Positions 43,218-60,811 of a stretch of 64,000 nt of DNA are shown here, piece by piece; position 1 is the stretch's first letter, and each line of letters opens with the position of its first letter. The position numbers and the translations under genes are program-made. Source of the DNA: Tranquillimonas rosea (GTDB lineage: Bacteria; Pseudomonadota; Alphaproteobacteria; Rhodobacterales; Rhodobacteraceae); the NCBI RefSeq assembly GCF_900111315.1, contig NZ_FOGU01000003.1, positions 221,718 through 285,717 of the forward strand. Reading direction: 5' to 3'. Under the pieces are notes generated by a model. It was not told the origin of the DNA. It saw nothing but the letters and a program-made list of their open reading frames with translations, and searched no databases.

Positions 43218-43919
43218 CAGACCGTCACGCTCAGCGTCCATCGCTTCGACACCGCCGCCGCCCGGCTCTGGGCGGTGGGGCAGATGGCGTTGGCCCGTCG
43301 GGACATGGCCCGCCTGCCCGGTTGCAGCTTCTGGAAGCTCTGCGGCTCGGGTGGCGAGAACTTCGCCGCGCCGGACCCGTCGATCTGGGCGATCCTCGCG
43401 GCCTGGCCCGACGCCACCACGGCAGAGCGGCAGGTTGAGGATGGCGCGCCCTTTCACCGCTGGCGCCGCCGCGCGGATGAGACGTGGACCGTGTTTCTCG
43501 CCCCGACCAGCGTGCGCGGCCACTGGAGCGGACACACACCGTTCGCCGCAGGGAGTGCCGAGGTCGCGGGGCCGATCGCCGCGCTGACGCGCGCCACGAT
43601 CCGCCCGTCGAAGCTTCTGCGGTTCTGGCGGCGCGCGCCCGAGATCTCCACCATGATCGCCGCCAATCCCGATGTCCTGTTCCGGATCGGGCTGGGCGAG
43701 ATCCCGGTGCTGCACCAGGTCACCTTCTCGATCTGGCCGGACACCGACAGCATGGCCCGTTTCGCCCGCGCGGGCGGGCCCCATGCCCGCGCCATCCGCG
43801 CGGTGCGCGAGGGCGGCTGGTTCGCGGAAGAACTTTACGCCCGCTTTGCCGTGACCGGCGAACGCGGCAGCTGGAACGGAACCCCGCCGCTCGCGCGGCC
43901 CCGGCGGGAGGCGGCCTGA
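43215..43919 (+). CDS. crtA: Spheroidene monooxygenase (apparent ATC start)
   Basis: This protein of about 234 aa converts spheroidene to spheroidenone with O2. Landmarks include QTVTLSVHRF at the start, WAILAAWPDA, FLAPTSVRGHWSG and LHQVTFSIWPD. The only in-frame standard start upstream is TTG 43137, which lies inside a PpsR site and the probable -35 box, so it should not be in the mRNA. Homology and the GGAGG at 43203 both point to ATC 43215. Either this is a rare AUC start or the base is wrong. It is followed 64 bases later by bchI. Confidence 0.88.
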   Translation: MQTVTLSVHRFDTAAARLWAVGQMALARRDMARLPGCSFWKLCGSGGENFAAPDPSIWAILAAWPDATTAERQVEDGAPFHRWRRRADETWTVFLAPTSVRGHWSGHTPFAAGSAEVAGPIAALTRATIRPSKLLRFWRRAPEISTMIAANPDVLFRIGLGEIPVLHQVTFSIWPDTDSMARFARAGGPHARAIRAVREGGWFAEELYARFAVTGERGSWNGTPPLARPRREAA

Positions 43920-43983
43920 CCATGCCGCTGCCTGCGACCACGGACGACGGCATCCCATGCCCCTTGCCTAACGGAGAAGCGCC

Positions 43984-45009
43984 ATGAAACAGCCCTTCCC
44001 ATTCTCGGCCATCGTCGGCCAGGACGAGATGAAGCAGGCGATGCTCCTGACCGCCATCGAGCCGGCGCTGTCCGGCGTGCTGGTCTTCGGCGACAGAGGC
44101 ACGGGCAAGTCCACCGCGGTGCGCGCGCTTGCCGCCCTTCTGCCGCCGATCCGTCAGGTCGAGGGCTGCCCGGTGAACTCGGCCCGCGCCGCCGAGTGTC
44201 CGGACTGGGCCGAGGTCGGATCGACGCGGCTGGTCAAGCGTCCGACGCCCGTGGTGGATCTGCCGCTCGGCGTGACCGAGGACCGGGTGACCGGCGCTCT
44301 GGACATCGAGCGCGCGCTGACCCGCGGTGAAAAGGCGTTCCAGCCCGGCCTGCTGGCCCGCGCCAACCGGGGATACCTCTATATCGACGAGGTGAACCTG
44401 CTGGAGGATCACATCGTCGACCTGCTGCTCGACGTGGCCCAGTCGGGCGAGAACGTGGTCGAGCGGGAAGGACTGAGCATCCGTCACCCGGCGCGGTTCG
44501 TTCTGGTCGGCTCGGGCAATCCCGAAGAGGGCGAACTCAGGCCGCAATTGCTGGATCGGTTCGGTCTGTCGGTCGAGGTCACATCCCCCACCGACGTCGA
44601 TCAGCGCATCGAGGTCCTGCGCCGCCGCGACGCCTACGAGCACGACAACGACGCCTTCATGAAGACCTGGCGCCCGCGCGACGGAAAGCTGCGCAAGCGC
44701 ATCGAGGCGGCGCGGACGGCACTGCCATCGGTCGCAACGCCCGAACAGGGCTTGCGCGACTGCGCCGAGCTGTGCGTCGCGCTCGGCGCGGACGGGCTGA
44801 GGGGAGAGCTGACATTGCTGCGGGCCGCCCGCGCGCTGGCCGCCTTCGACGGGCAGGACGAGGTCGGGCGCAGCCACCTGCGGGCTGTCGCGCCCTCGGC
44901 CCTGCGGCACCGCCTGCGCCGCGATCCGCTCGACGAGGCAGGATCGACCGCGCGGGTGGCACGAACGCTGGGCGATGTGTTCGGCCCCTACCAGACCGCC
45001 GCGGAATGA
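43984..45009 (+). CDS. bchI: Magnesium chelatase subunit I
   Basis: This 341-aa AAA+ ATPase has Walker [10 protein letters not shown] at 36-44, Walker [11 protein letters not shown] near 132-141 and the sensor/arginine region [16 protein letters not shown] near 181-196. It forms a two-tier ring with BchD and drives Mg2+ insertion by BchH. A GGAGAAGC ribosome site precedes ATG. It overlaps bchD by four bases. Confidence 0.97.
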   Translation: MKQPFPFSAIVGQDEMKQAMLLTAIEPALSGVLVFGDRGTGKSTAVRALAALLPPIRQVEGCPVNSARAAECPDWAEVGSTRLVKRPTPVVDLPLGVTEDRVTGALDIERALTRGEKAFQPGLLARANRGYLYIDEVNLLEDHIVDLLLDVAQSGENVVEREGLSIRHPARFVLVGSGNPEEGELRPQLLDRFGLSVEVTSPTDVDQRIEVLRRRDAYEHDNDAFMKTWRPRDGKLRKRIEAARTALPSVATPEQGLRDCAELCVALGADGLRGELTLLRAARALAAFDGQDEVGRSHLRAVAPSALRHRLRRDPLDEAGSTARVARTLGDVFGPYQTAAE

Positions 45010-46640
45010 GCGGCACCGAGACATGGAACAGGGCCGCATTGGCACTGCGGCTGCTTGCGGCCGACCCGTCGGGCCTTGGCGGGCTGTGGCTGCGCGCCCG
45101 GCCCGGACCGGCAAGGGACGCGGTGGTTGCGGCGCTCGACCGCCTGCCGGTGCCGCCGCGCCGGATTCACCCTGCCATCGCCTCCGACGCCCTGAGCGGC
45201 GGCATGGACCTCGCCGCCACCCTGTCGGCCGGGACACCGGTGCTGCGTGACGGGCTGCTCGCCCCCGGCGCGACGATCCTGCTGACCTCGGCCGAGCGAT
45301 GCGGCAGCGGGCTTGCCGCGACGCTCGGCCAGTGGCTCGACCGCGGCGCGGGCAGCCTGATCCTGCTCGACGAGGCCGCCGATGGGGACGAGTGCCCGCC
45401 ACCGGCCCTGACCGACCGGATCGGCCTGTTCCTGTCGCTCGACGACGTTGCACTGCGCGACACCGGGCCGCTCGACATGCACCTCCCGGCGTCTCTTCCG
45501 ACCGTGACCCTCGCCTCCGAGCAGCGCGACGCGCTGGCGGTCACGGCGGCGTCTCTGGGCATCGCGAGCCTGCGGCCGCCGGGTTTCGCCGCCGCCGCAG
45601 CGCGCACCGCAGCGACCCTCGACGGACGATCGCAGGTCCAGGACGCGGACCTGCGCCTTGCCTGCGAGCTGACCTTCGCCCACCGCGCGCAGGCCACTCC
45701 GGCGCCCGAGGACGACACGTCCGCACCGCCCGAAGAGTCCCACGAGCAGGACGGAGAGACGCAGCGCCCCGAGATCCCCGACGACATGCTGCTCGACGCG
45801 GTCCGCGCCGCCCTGCCGCCGGACCTGCTGTCGCGGCTGGCCGAGGCGCGGACGCGGCGGGCGGGCACGGCCGGCGGCAGTGGCGCGGCCCACCGCGGCA
45901 ATCGGCGCGGCCGCCCGCTGCCCCCGCGACCCGGCACGCTCGACGGGCGGGCCCGAATCGACCTTGTCGCCACCCTGCGCGCCGCCGCGCCGTGGCAGCC
46001 GATGCGCCGCGCCGCCGACCGGACGGACAGGCGGCTGCATATCCGGTCCGCCGATATCCGCGTGAAGCAGTACGAGGAAACATCGGACCGCGTGCTGATC
46101 TTCTGCGTCGATGCCAGCGGCTCGGCCGCGATGGCGCGTCTGGCCGAGGCCAAGGGCGCGGTCGAGATCCTGCTGTCCGAGGCCTATGCCCGGCGCGACC
46201 ACGTGGCTCTGATCGGCTTTCGCGGAAACCGCGCCGACGTGCTGCTGCCGCCGACGCGTTCTCTGGTGCAGGCCAAGCGGCACCTTGCGGGGCTGCCCGG
46301 CGGGGGCGGCACGCCGCTTGCCGCCGGATTGCAGGCGGGGTGCGAGCTGGCGCGGACCAGCCGGGGGCGCGGCCTGACACCGAGCCTCGCGCTGCTGACC
46401 GACGGACGGGCGAACATCGCGCTGGACGGCTCGGCGAACCGCGGCACCGCCGAAGCGGATGCCGGCCGGATGGCCCGCCTTCTGCGCACCGAGGGAATCG
46501 CCGGGCTGGTGATCGACACCGGCCGCCGGCCGGCGCGGTCGCTGGAAGAGCTGGCGCGCGCGTTCGATGCCCCCTATCTCGCGCTTCCCCGTGCCGACGC
46601 GCGGGGCCTGTCGGGGGCGGTGTCCGCCGTGCTCGGCTGA
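45006..46640 (+). CDS. bchD: Magnesium chelatase subunit D
   Basis: This 544-aa subunit has a degenerate AAA+ domain at the N-terminus (no intact Walker A), an acidic and proline-rich linker near residues 230-260 (PAPEDDTSAPPEESHEQDGE) and a C-terminal von Willebrand A domain with the MIDAS motif VDASGSAA near 370. It couples BchI hydrolysis to BchH. The start ATG 45006 overlaps the bchI stop. The bchO start overlaps its stop by one base. Confidence 0.96.
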   Translation: MSGTETWNRAALALRLLAADPSGLGGLWLRARPGPARDAVVAALDRLPVPPRRIHPAIASDALSGGMDLAATLSAGTPVLRDGLLAPGATILLTSAERCGSGLAATLGQWLDRGAGSLILLDEAADGDECPPPALTDRIGLFLSLDDVALRDTGPLDMHLPASLPTVTLASEQRDALAVTAASLGIASLRPPGFAAAAARTAATLDGRSQVQDADLRLACELTFAHRAQATPAPEDDTSAPPEESHEQDGETQRPEIPDDMLLDAVRAALPPDLLSRLAEARTRRAGTAGGSGAAHRGNRRGRPLPPRPGTLDGRARIDLVATLRAAAPWQPMRRAADRTDRRLHIRSADIRVKQYEETSDRVLIFCVDASGSAAMARLAEAKGAVEILLSEAYARRDHVALIGFRGNRADVLLPPTRSLVQAKRHLAGLPGGGGTPLAAGLQAGCELARTSRGRGLTPSLALLTDGRANIALDGSANRGTAEADAGRMARLLRTEGIAGLVIDTGRRPARSLEELARAFDAPYLALPRADARGLSGAVSAVLG

Positions 46641-47500
46641 TGGACTGGACGCGCGACGGACGCGACTGGCCCAATGCCGAAGCCTCGCGCTTCGTCGTCT
46701 GCCGCCCGCATCACTGGCACGTGCAGGTCGCCGGTCGCGGGCCGGTCGCGCTGCTGCTGCACGGCGCGGGGGGCGCGACGCAAAGCTGGCGCGGCCTGTT
46801 CCCGTTGCTCGCCCGCAGGTTCACCGTGGTCGCGCCGGACTTTCCGGGACAGGGCTTCACCCGCCTAGGCGCGCGGATGCGGTGCGGGCTCGGGCCTCTG
46901 GCCGAGGACATCGCGACGCTCTGCGCGCAGGAGGGCTGGGCGCCCGACCTGATCGTCGGCCACTCTGCCGGCGCCGCCGTCGGGTTGCAGATGGCGATGA
47001 CCACGCCACCGCGGGCCGTGGTGGGCATCAACGCCGCGCTCGGCACGTTCGAGGGCGTCGCGGGATGGCTGTTTCCCGTGATGGCGCGGATGCTGGCGCT
47101 CAACCCGGTGGTGCCGCCGCTTTTTGCGCGGTTCGCCGGGTCGGAGAAGCGGGTGCGCGATCTGCTGGACTCGACCGGATCGACGATCCACGACGAGGGC
47201 ATCGCGCTTTATCGCCGGCTCGTGTCGGACTCGGGGCACGTCGACGCGACGCTGGCGATGATGGCTCAGTGGCGCCTGAACGGACTGCTGGACCACCTGC
47301 CGCAGATCACGACGCCGACGCTGTTGATGGTCGGGGATCGTGACAGATCGGTGCCGCCCGCCACGTCCGAGCGCACCGCGCACCGCCTGCCGAACGCCAC
47401 GCTGCGACATCTTCCCGGCCTCGGCCACCTGGCCCACGAGGAAGCGCCCGCACTGGTCGCGAGCGCGATCGACGCGTTCTGGGACGGCCTGCCCGGCTGA
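46640..47500 (+). CDS. bchO: BchO, alpha/beta-hydrolase of the Mg-chelatase operon
   Basis: This 286-aa alpha/beta-hydrolase has the oxyanion segment LLLHGAGGATQSW near 38-50, nucleophile elbow VGHSAGAAVG near 109-118 and the C-terminal histidine in LPGLGHLAHEE. It always accompanies bchI and bchD in these clusters. Its substrate is not established. TGATG overlap with bchD. It converges on ppsR with only four bases between stops. Confidence 0.93.
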   Translation: MDWTRDGRDWPNAEASRFVVCRPHHWHVQVAGRGPVALLLHGAGGATQSWRGLFPLLARRFTVVAPDFPGQGFTRLGARMRCGLGPLAEDIATLCAQEGWAPDLIVGHSAGAAVGLQMAMTTPPRAVVGINAALGTFEGVAGWLFPVMARMLALNPVVPPLFARFAGSEKRVRDLLDSTGSTIHDEGIALYRRLVSDSGHVDATLAMMAQWRLNGLLDHLPQITTPTLLMVGDRDRSVPPATSERTAHRLPNATLRHLPGLGHLAHEEAPALVASAIDAFWDGLPG

Positions 47501-47504
47501 CGCG

Positions 47505-48914
47505 TCAGTCGCCGTGGCGCGCCAGAAGGCCGTATTTCCGCAGCTTGACGTAGAGGGACTGGCGCGACAGCCCCAGCATCTCGGCCGCGGCGACGCGGTT
47601 GTTGTTCGTCAGCTCGACCGCGGTTTCGATGCACATCTTCTCGACCACATCGGTGGTCTCGGCGACGATTTCCTTGAGGGTCGCCGACCCGACAAGCTCC
47701 ATCACGCTGCGGGCACTGTCGTCGCCGCCGCCGATCTGCGGCATCCGCAACGCCTCGGCCCGGCCGGCGTCGCGCAACACGAAGGCGATCGCACCGGCGT
47801 CGCTCAGGTGAGTGGCCGAGATCTCGACCGGGGTCTGTCCGCCGAACTCGGATGTCAGCTTGGTGCTGTAGAGCCGCATGCGCCCCGCCCGCACCGCGTT
47901 GTCGATGAGCACGCGCGCATCGACCGATCCGCGCGACAGGAAATCCGCGATCGGCTTGCCCCGCGCGGCGCCCGCGTGGGACAGGTCCGCGAGGTTCAGG
48001 AACGCCTCGTTCGCGGTGGTGACAAGGCCTTGCAGGTCGGTAAAGACGATGGCATCGGCGCCTCGGTCGTAGAGGCCCAGCAGCCCACCGGTCAGCGCGT
48101 CGCTTCCCGTGCCGGCCGGCCCGATCTCGGCCATCCGGCAGAACAGCATCCGCTCGCCCGCGGCGCGGAACACGCGCGGCGTCACGGCGACCGGACGCCC
48201 CGTCTTGCGCGCGGTCATCTCGACCGGCCCGCGCTGATCCGCGCGGTCGGGGTCGGTCAGCCGTTCGATCACGTCACGCTGCCCGTCCCCCTGGAACAGG
48301 TCGGAAAAGGCCGAACCTACGAGATCGCCCGCCGCCTGCCCGAGGATCGAGGCCGCCGTGGCGTTCAGTTCGCTGACCCGGCCCGAGGCGAGCGAGACAA
48401 AGGCAACGGCGTCGTCCGTCGATTCCATCAGCACCCGCAGCCGCGTATCCGAGTCGCGCTGCGCCTCGTAGTCACGCTCGAGCGCGAGCTGGGCCTCGAC
48501 GAGTTGCTGCTGCATCTCGGCGATGGGCCTCAGGTCCCGGCCCAGCATCAACAGCGCGCCGTCCGGCCCGACCTGATGAAACGAGTACCGCACGGGGAAC
48601 TCCCACGTGGTGCCGTCCGTGTGGTTCAACTCGACCGAGCGCGTGGCCTCTTCGCCGCTGCTGAAACTCTTGAGCTGCGCATCGAGCTTGGTGACGCTCT
48701 CGCCGGTGAGGAAATCGCGCAGATCGCGCCCCTCCCAGTGGTCGAGATGGCCGAAGCTGGCGTGGTGGGGATTCACGAGAACCGACAGGACGTGGCCCAT
48801 GTCGGTGACCACGATCGAGATGTCCGACGCCGTCGCGATGATGTCGCCGAGAATATCCGGTGCTATGAGCGGAATTGCCCGGGCCGACCAGTACTTTGTT
48901 CCGCGAGAGCTCAT
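47505..48914 (-). CDS. ppsR: PpsR/CrtJ, redox/light-responsive repressor of photosynthesis genes
   Basis: This 469-aa repressor has an N-terminal region, PAS domains (GHVLSVLVNPHHASFG near 43; STDDAVAFVSLASGRVSELN near 166; GADAIVFTDLQGLVTTANEA near 290) and a C-terminal Fis-type helix-turn-helix (NNNRVAAAEMLGLSRQSLYV). Cysteines at MLFCRMAE and EKMCIETA match the known redox pair. It should bind the TGT-N12-ACA sites found across this cluster. The start was set at ATG 48914 (MSSRGTKYWS). The upstream frame reads into ppaA. Confidence 0.95.
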   Translation of the reverse strand: MSSRGTKYWSARAIPLIAPDILGDIIATASDISIVVTDMGHVLSVLVNPHHASFGHLDHWEGRDLRDFLTGESVTKLDAQLKSFSSGEEATRSVELNHTDGTTWEFPVRYSFHQVGPDGALLMLGRDLRPIAEMQQQLVEAQLALERDYEAQRDSDTRLRVLMESTDDAVAFVSLASGRVSELNATAASILGQAAGDLVGSAFSDLFQGDGQRDVIERLTDPDRADQRGPVEMTARKTGRPVAVTPRVFRAAGERMLFCRMAEIGPAGTGSDALTGGLLGLYDRGADAIVFTDLQGLVTTANEAFLNLADLSHAGAARGKPIADFLSRGSVDARVLIDNAVRAGRMRLYSTKLTSEFGGQTPVEISATHLSDAGAIAFVLRDAGRAEALRMPQIGGGDDSARSVMELVGSATLKEIVAETTDVVEKMCIETAVELTNNNRVAAAEMLGLSRQSLYVKLRKYGLLARHGD

Positions 48915-48952
48915 TTGTTGTCCTTCGGCCTCGGCGCCGGACGCCGCTTCGC

Positions 48953-49747
48953 CTACCCTCCGCCGCTGCGGGTCTGCCGGGCCCCGCCGATGACCAGGCC
49001 GCATCTGCACAGCGCCTCGTCGGGATCGTTGGTGGCATGGTCGGCCCCCGTGAGGGCCATCGTCTCTGAGTCATCCTTCATCGCCACGCCGCCGATCACC
49101 ACAGGGATGGACGACCGCGCCGCACTGCGGACGGTGTCTACCATAGCCGAGGCTTGTGCAACCTTTTCAGTATGCGAAATTGACAGGAAGATCGCATCGA
49201 AGTGTAAACTTGCCACCATGGCGCGCAACTCCGGCTCGGGACGCCCCAGAACGAGGCGAACCGAAACGCCGCGCCGGCGCAACTGACCGGTCAGCACCAT
49301 TGCACCCAGAGTGTGATACTCGTCCGCCGGAACGATGACCGCGACGCTGGGGCCGCCGCCCGCGCGGCGTGCCGTGGCCCAGCTCTCGCCGATTTCGCGG
49401 AGCATGCCCTGAAGGCGGGCCGAGCCGATCGTGACTTCCGCGAAGCTCATCGAATCCTCGCACCATGCGGCGCCCATGCGGCGCGCGGCCTCTGGTATAT
49501 AGTGATCCGCAAGCGCCACGTCATCCAGGCGGGCCGCACGCATCCGGTCGATCAACCGCCGCCGGTCATCGACACCGCCGTGCCGCACCGTCTCTTCGAG
49601 CTCGGCGAGGAACGGCTCGGACAATCCCGTGACCCGCGCTCCGCGGCGCGCGGCCAGCACCGACAACGCCCGCGAGGCGAGCGACGAGACGGGTGCGCCG
49701 GTGTCCTGCCACTCGGGCATGGCCCGTCGTGCTTGGTCTTCTGGCAT
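48953..49747 (-). CDS. ppaA: PpaA/AerR cobalamin-binding antirepressor
   Basis: This 264-aa protein has a B12-binding-like (SCHIC) domain. The segment VIVPADEYHTLGAMVLTGQL carries the histidine that in AerR coordinates cobalamin, and FLSISHTEKVAQASAMVD follows. In Rhodobacter it binds PpsR/CrtJ in a light- and B12-dependent way and lifts repression. The start was set at ATG 49747 behind AAGGGGCT. It lies 38 bases upstream of ppsR on the same strand, so the pair is probably co-transcribed. Confidence 0.93.
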   Translation of the reverse strand: MPEDQARRAMPEWQDTGAPVSSLASRALSVLAARRGARVTGLSEPFLAELEETVRHGGVDDRRRLIDRMRAARLDDVALADHYIPEAARRMGAAWCEDSMSFAEVTIGSARLQGMLREIGESWATARRAGGGPSVAVIVPADEYHTLGAMVLTGQLRRRGVSVRLVLGRPEPELRAMVASLHFDAIFLSISHTEKVAQASAMVDTVRSAARSSIPVVIGGVAMKDDSETMALTGADHATNDPDEALCRCGLVIGGARQTRSGGG

Positions 49748-49829
49748 GGTGAGCCCCTTCTTCCTGGGCGGGGCGCGCGGTCTTTCGCCGGTTGACGCCG
49801 AGTTACAGTGTTCTAGGCGCGAGGGCACT

Positions 49830-49847
49830 TGTCAAAAAGAATTGACA
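49830..49847. promoter_or_regulatory. PpsR/CrtJ site upstream of ppaA-ppsR
   Basis: TGT-N12-ACA (TGTCAAAAAGAATTGACA) lies 83 bp before the ppaA ATG on the minus strand and contains TTGACA in that orientation. It suggests that PpsR represses its own operon. Confidence 0.82.
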
Positions 49848-49924
49848 CACCGCGCGGAAACCGGGGCGAAATCCGCCGAATGTCAGGAAGAGTTACTCGG
49901 TCAGCCTGACAGTTTGTGACTTTG

Positions 49925-49942
49925 TGTAAGTTAAAGTTGACA
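49925..49942. promoter_or_regulatory. PpsR/CrtJ site upstream of bchF
   Basis: TGT-N12-ACA (TGTAAGTTAAAGTTGACA) lies 66 bp before the bchF ATG and ends in TTGACA, a likely -35. Half-sites lie just upstream (TGTCA at 49881 and the GTCAGCCTGAC dyad at 49900-49910), so a second weaker site is possible. This should control the whole bchF-to-puh superoperon. Confidence 0.83.
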
Positions 49943-49988
49943 CTTTGAACGCGGCCCGACTAACCTGAACCCGTTCAGCCACGCCTGA

Positions 49989-57878
<7,890 letters not shown>

Positions 57879-57879
<1 letters not shown>

Positions 57880-58568
57880 TGAGCGACACCGCCTACGAGA
57901 GCACGCGCGACCGAGTCGAGCATTATTTCGATCGCACCGCCACCGCCGCCTGGGAGCGGCTGACCTCGGACGCGCCGGTGAGCCGGATCCGCGCCACGGT
58001 CCGGGCGGGCCGCGACCGGATGCGCGCGACGATGCTTTCGCGCCTGCCCCGCGACCTGTCAGGTGCGCGGGTGCTCGACGCGGGCTGCGGGACGGGGCAG
58101 ATGACGGCTGCCCTGGCCGAACGTGGTGCCGAGGTGGTGGCGGTGGACATCTCGCCCAGTCTCGTGGCGCTGGCGGAGCGGCGGCTGCCGCCGGCCTGCC
58201 GGAACAGGGTGCGGTTCGTGGCGGGCGACATGCTCGACGACGGTCACGGGCGGTTCGATCACGTCATGGCGATGGATAGCCTGATCTATTACGGCGAGCG
58301 GGACGTGGCCGCCGCGCTCGCCCGCCTGGCGCCACGGGTCGCGGGGCGGATCGTCTTCACCGTCGCGCCGCGCACGCCGCTGCTGATGGCGATGTGGAGC
58401 GCGGGGCGGCTGTTCCCGCGCGGCGACCGGTCGCCGACGATGGTCCCCCACGCGCCCACGGCCCTGTCGCGCGCGGCCGACCGCGCCGGAGTGCCGGGGC
58501 GGCTGAGCGAGGTGACGCGGGTCTCCAGCGGATTCTACATCTCGTCGTGCCTGGAGCTCGCGCCATGA
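57879..58568 (+). CDS. bchM: Mg-protoporphyrin IX O-methyltransferase
   Basis: This 229-aa SAM-dependent enzyme methylates the C13 propionate. The SAM motif VLDAGCGTGQMTAAL lies at about 65-79, with VDISPSLVALAERRL following. It uses the product of BchDHI and supplies AcsF, which is encoded downstream. TGATG coupling with bchL and ATGA with lhaA. Confidence 0.96.
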
Positions 58569-60001
58569 GCCGTCGCACGCTCCCCCTGCGTCTGACGGCG
58601 CGGTTCCTGCCCTTTGCCGACGCGGCGAGCGCGGGCCTGCCGCTGGGCCAGCTGTTGCGGCTGAGCCTGTTCCAGGTCTCGGTCGGCATGGCAACGGTGA
58701 TGCTGCTCGGCACGCTGAACCGGGTGATGATCGTGGAGCTGTCGGTCCCGGCGATGATCGTCGCCTGCATGATCGCGCTGCCGGTCCTGTCGGCGCCGTT
58801 CCGGGCGCTATTGGGCTTCCGCTCGGACACCCATCGCAGCGCCATCGGCTGGAAGCGCATCCCCTTCCTGTGGTTCGGCACGCTGTGGCAGATGGGCGGG
58901 CTTGCCCTGATGCCCTTCGCGCTGCTGGTGCTGGGCGGCGACACGGTGCACGACGTGCCCTTCGCCGGCGAGGTGCTGGCAGCACTGGCCTTCCTGATGA
59001 CCGGGCTCGGGCTGCACATGACGCAGACCGCGGGCCTGGCGCTGGCGGGGGACAGGGCGGACGACGAGACCCGGCCGCGGGTGGTGGCGCTGCTCTACGT
59101 GATGTTCCTGGTGGGCATGGCCGTGTCGGCGCTGATCATCGGCGCGCTCCTGGCCGAGTTCAGCGCCCTCCGCCTGATCCGCGTCGTGCAGGGAACGGCC
59201 GTGGCCACGGTTCTGATAAACATCGTGGCGCTGTGGAAGCAGGAGAGCGTGCGGCCGATGTCGGCCGCCGAACGCGCCGCGCCGCGCCCGAAGTTCGCCG
59301 ATGCCTGGGCGGATTTCGCCGGAGGCGGCGATGCCGGCCGGCTGCTGGCGGTGGTGTTCATCGGCACGCTCGCCTTCAACATGCAGGACGTGCTGCTCGA
59401 ACCCTATGGCGGCGAGATCCTGGGCCTTTCGGTCAGCGCCACAACGATGCTGACGGCGCTCTGGGCGACCGGCGCGCTGGCGGGCTTCGTGGCGGCGGCG
59501 CGATGGCTGAAGGGCGGGCTTTCACCCTATCGCATGGCCGCGCGCGGCATCCTCTGGGGCATCAGTGGCTTCTCGTTCGTGGTGTTCTCGGCGCCGATGC
59601 ACTCGCCCGGCCTGTTCTATGTCGGCGCGACCCTGATCGGGCTGGGCGGGGGGCTGTTCGCGGTGGCGACGCTCACCGCCGCGATGACGATGCCCGCCGC
59701 CGGCCGCGCCGGGCGCGGGCTGGCACTGGGGGCCTGGGGCGCGGCGCAGGCCAGCGCGGCGGGCCTGTCCATCGCGCTTGGCGGCACGATCCGCGACGGC
59801 GTCAACGCGCTGGCGACCTCGGGCGCGCTCGGCCAGGCGCTGGCCACACCGGCGACCGGCTATTCGACCGTCTATCACCTGGAGATCGCGCTTCTGTTCG
59901 GCACCCTCATCGCACTGGGGCCGCTGGTGAAGCTGTCGTTCCTCTCCCCGCAACCCTGTCCACAGCACGGCAAGATCGGCCTGGCCGATTTCCCCACCTG
60001 A
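58565..60001 (+). CDS. lhaA: LhaA, LH1 assembly protein (PucC/BCD family)
   Basis: This 478-aa, 12-segment membrane protein has the PucC-family hallmarks VMIVELSVPAMIVACMIALP near 52 and FRSDTHRSAIGWKRIPFLWF near 83. It is required for LH1 assembly in Rhodobacter and probably delivers bacteriochlorophyll. The puhA promoter in related species lies within this gene. The start was set at ATG 58565, overlapping bchM. Confidence 0.95.
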   Translation: MSRRTLPLRLTARFLPFADAASAGLPLGQLLRLSLFQVSVGMATVMLLGTLNRVMIVELSVPAMIVACMIALPVLSAPFRALLGFRSDTHRSAIGWKRIPFLWFGTLWQMGGLALMPFALLVLGGDTVHDVPFAGEVLAALAFLMTGLGLHMTQTAGLALAGDRADDETRPRVVALLYVMFLVGMAVSALIIGALLAEFSALRLIRVVQGTAVATVLINIVALWKQESVRPMSAAERAAPRPKFADAWADFAGGGDAGRLLAVVFIGTLAFNMQDVLLEPYGGEILGLSVSATTMLTALWATGALAGFVAAARWLKGGLSPYRMAARGILWGISGFSFVVFSAPMHSPGLFYVGATLIGLGGGLFAVATLTAAMTMPAAGRAGRGLALGAWGAAQASAAGLSIALGGTIRDGVNALATSGALGQALATPATGYSTVYHLEIALLFGTLIALGPLVKLSFLSPQPCPQHGKIGLADFPT

Positions 60002-60022
60002 CCGCAAGAGGAGGACCATCCC

Positions 60023-60778
60023 ATGGTCGGCGTCACATTCTTCGGAAACTTCGATCTGGCCAGCCTGGCGATCTGGCTCTTCTGGCTCTTCTTCGCGCTG
60101 CTGATCTACTACCTGCAGACCGAGAACATGCGCGAGGGCTATCCGCTCGAGGACGAGGACGGCAACATCGCGCCGAACCAGGGGCCGTTCCCGGTGCCCG
60201 CGCCCAAGACCTTCGACCTGCCGCATGGCCGCGGCACCGTCATCGCACCGAGCCCCGAGAACGAGGAACAGCACCGCCGGCACGGGCTGGCGCTGGCGCG
60301 CACGGCACAGACCGGCGGCTTTCCCCTGGCCCCGACCGGCGACCCGATGGTCGACGGGGTCGGCCCGGCCTCGTGGGTGCCGCGCCGGGACGCGCCCGAG
60401 TTGGACGGCGCCGGACATCCGAAGATCGTGCCGATGTCGGGCCGTGAGGATTACCTCGTGTCCGCCGGGCGCGACCCGCGCGGACTACCGGTGGTGGCCA
60501 AGGATGACCTCGTCGTGGGCCATGTCACCGACATCTGGGTCGACATCCCCGAGCAGATGGCCCGCTACATCGAGTTCGAGATCGAACCCGAGTTCGGCGG
60601 CGGCACGCGGCTGGCGCCGATGACGCTGGTGCGGATCACCGACCGCTGGGTCGACGTCTATTCGCTGACCGCGCCGCGCATCGCCGGCATCCCGACCACG
60701 CGCTCGGCGACCGAGATCACCCTGCTCGAGGAAGAGAAGATCGCCGCCTGGTACGCGGGCGGACTGCTCTACAGCTGA
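60023..60778 (+). CDS. puhA: Photosynthetic reaction centre H subunit
   Basis: This 251-aa subunit has one N-terminal membrane helix (residues ~12-30, [20 protein letters not shown]) and a cytoplasmic PRC-barrel domain ([20 protein letters not shown] near 139). It caps the L/M dimer and shapes proton entry to QB. GAGGAGG precedes ATG. Confidence 0.98.
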   Translation: MVGVTFFGNFDLASLAIWLFWLFFALLIYYLQTENMREGYPLEDEDGNIAPNQGPFPVPAPKTFDLPHGRGTVIAPSPENEEQHRRHGLALARTAQTGGFPLAPTGDPMVDGVGPASWVPRRDAPELDGAGHPKIVPMSGREDYLVSAGRDPRGLPVVAKDDLVVGHVTDIWVDIPEQMARYIEFEIEPEFGGGTRLAPMTLVRITDRWVDVYSLTAPRIAGIPTTRSATEITLLEEEKIAAWYAGGLLYS

Positions 60779-60811
60779 CGCCGCTTCGCGCATCCCGAGG
60801 GAGGACACACC

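Noticed and set aside
49881-49898. A second TGT-N12-ACA site upstream of bchF
   Set aside because: The right half reads CTC rather than ACA. Only a half-site is present.
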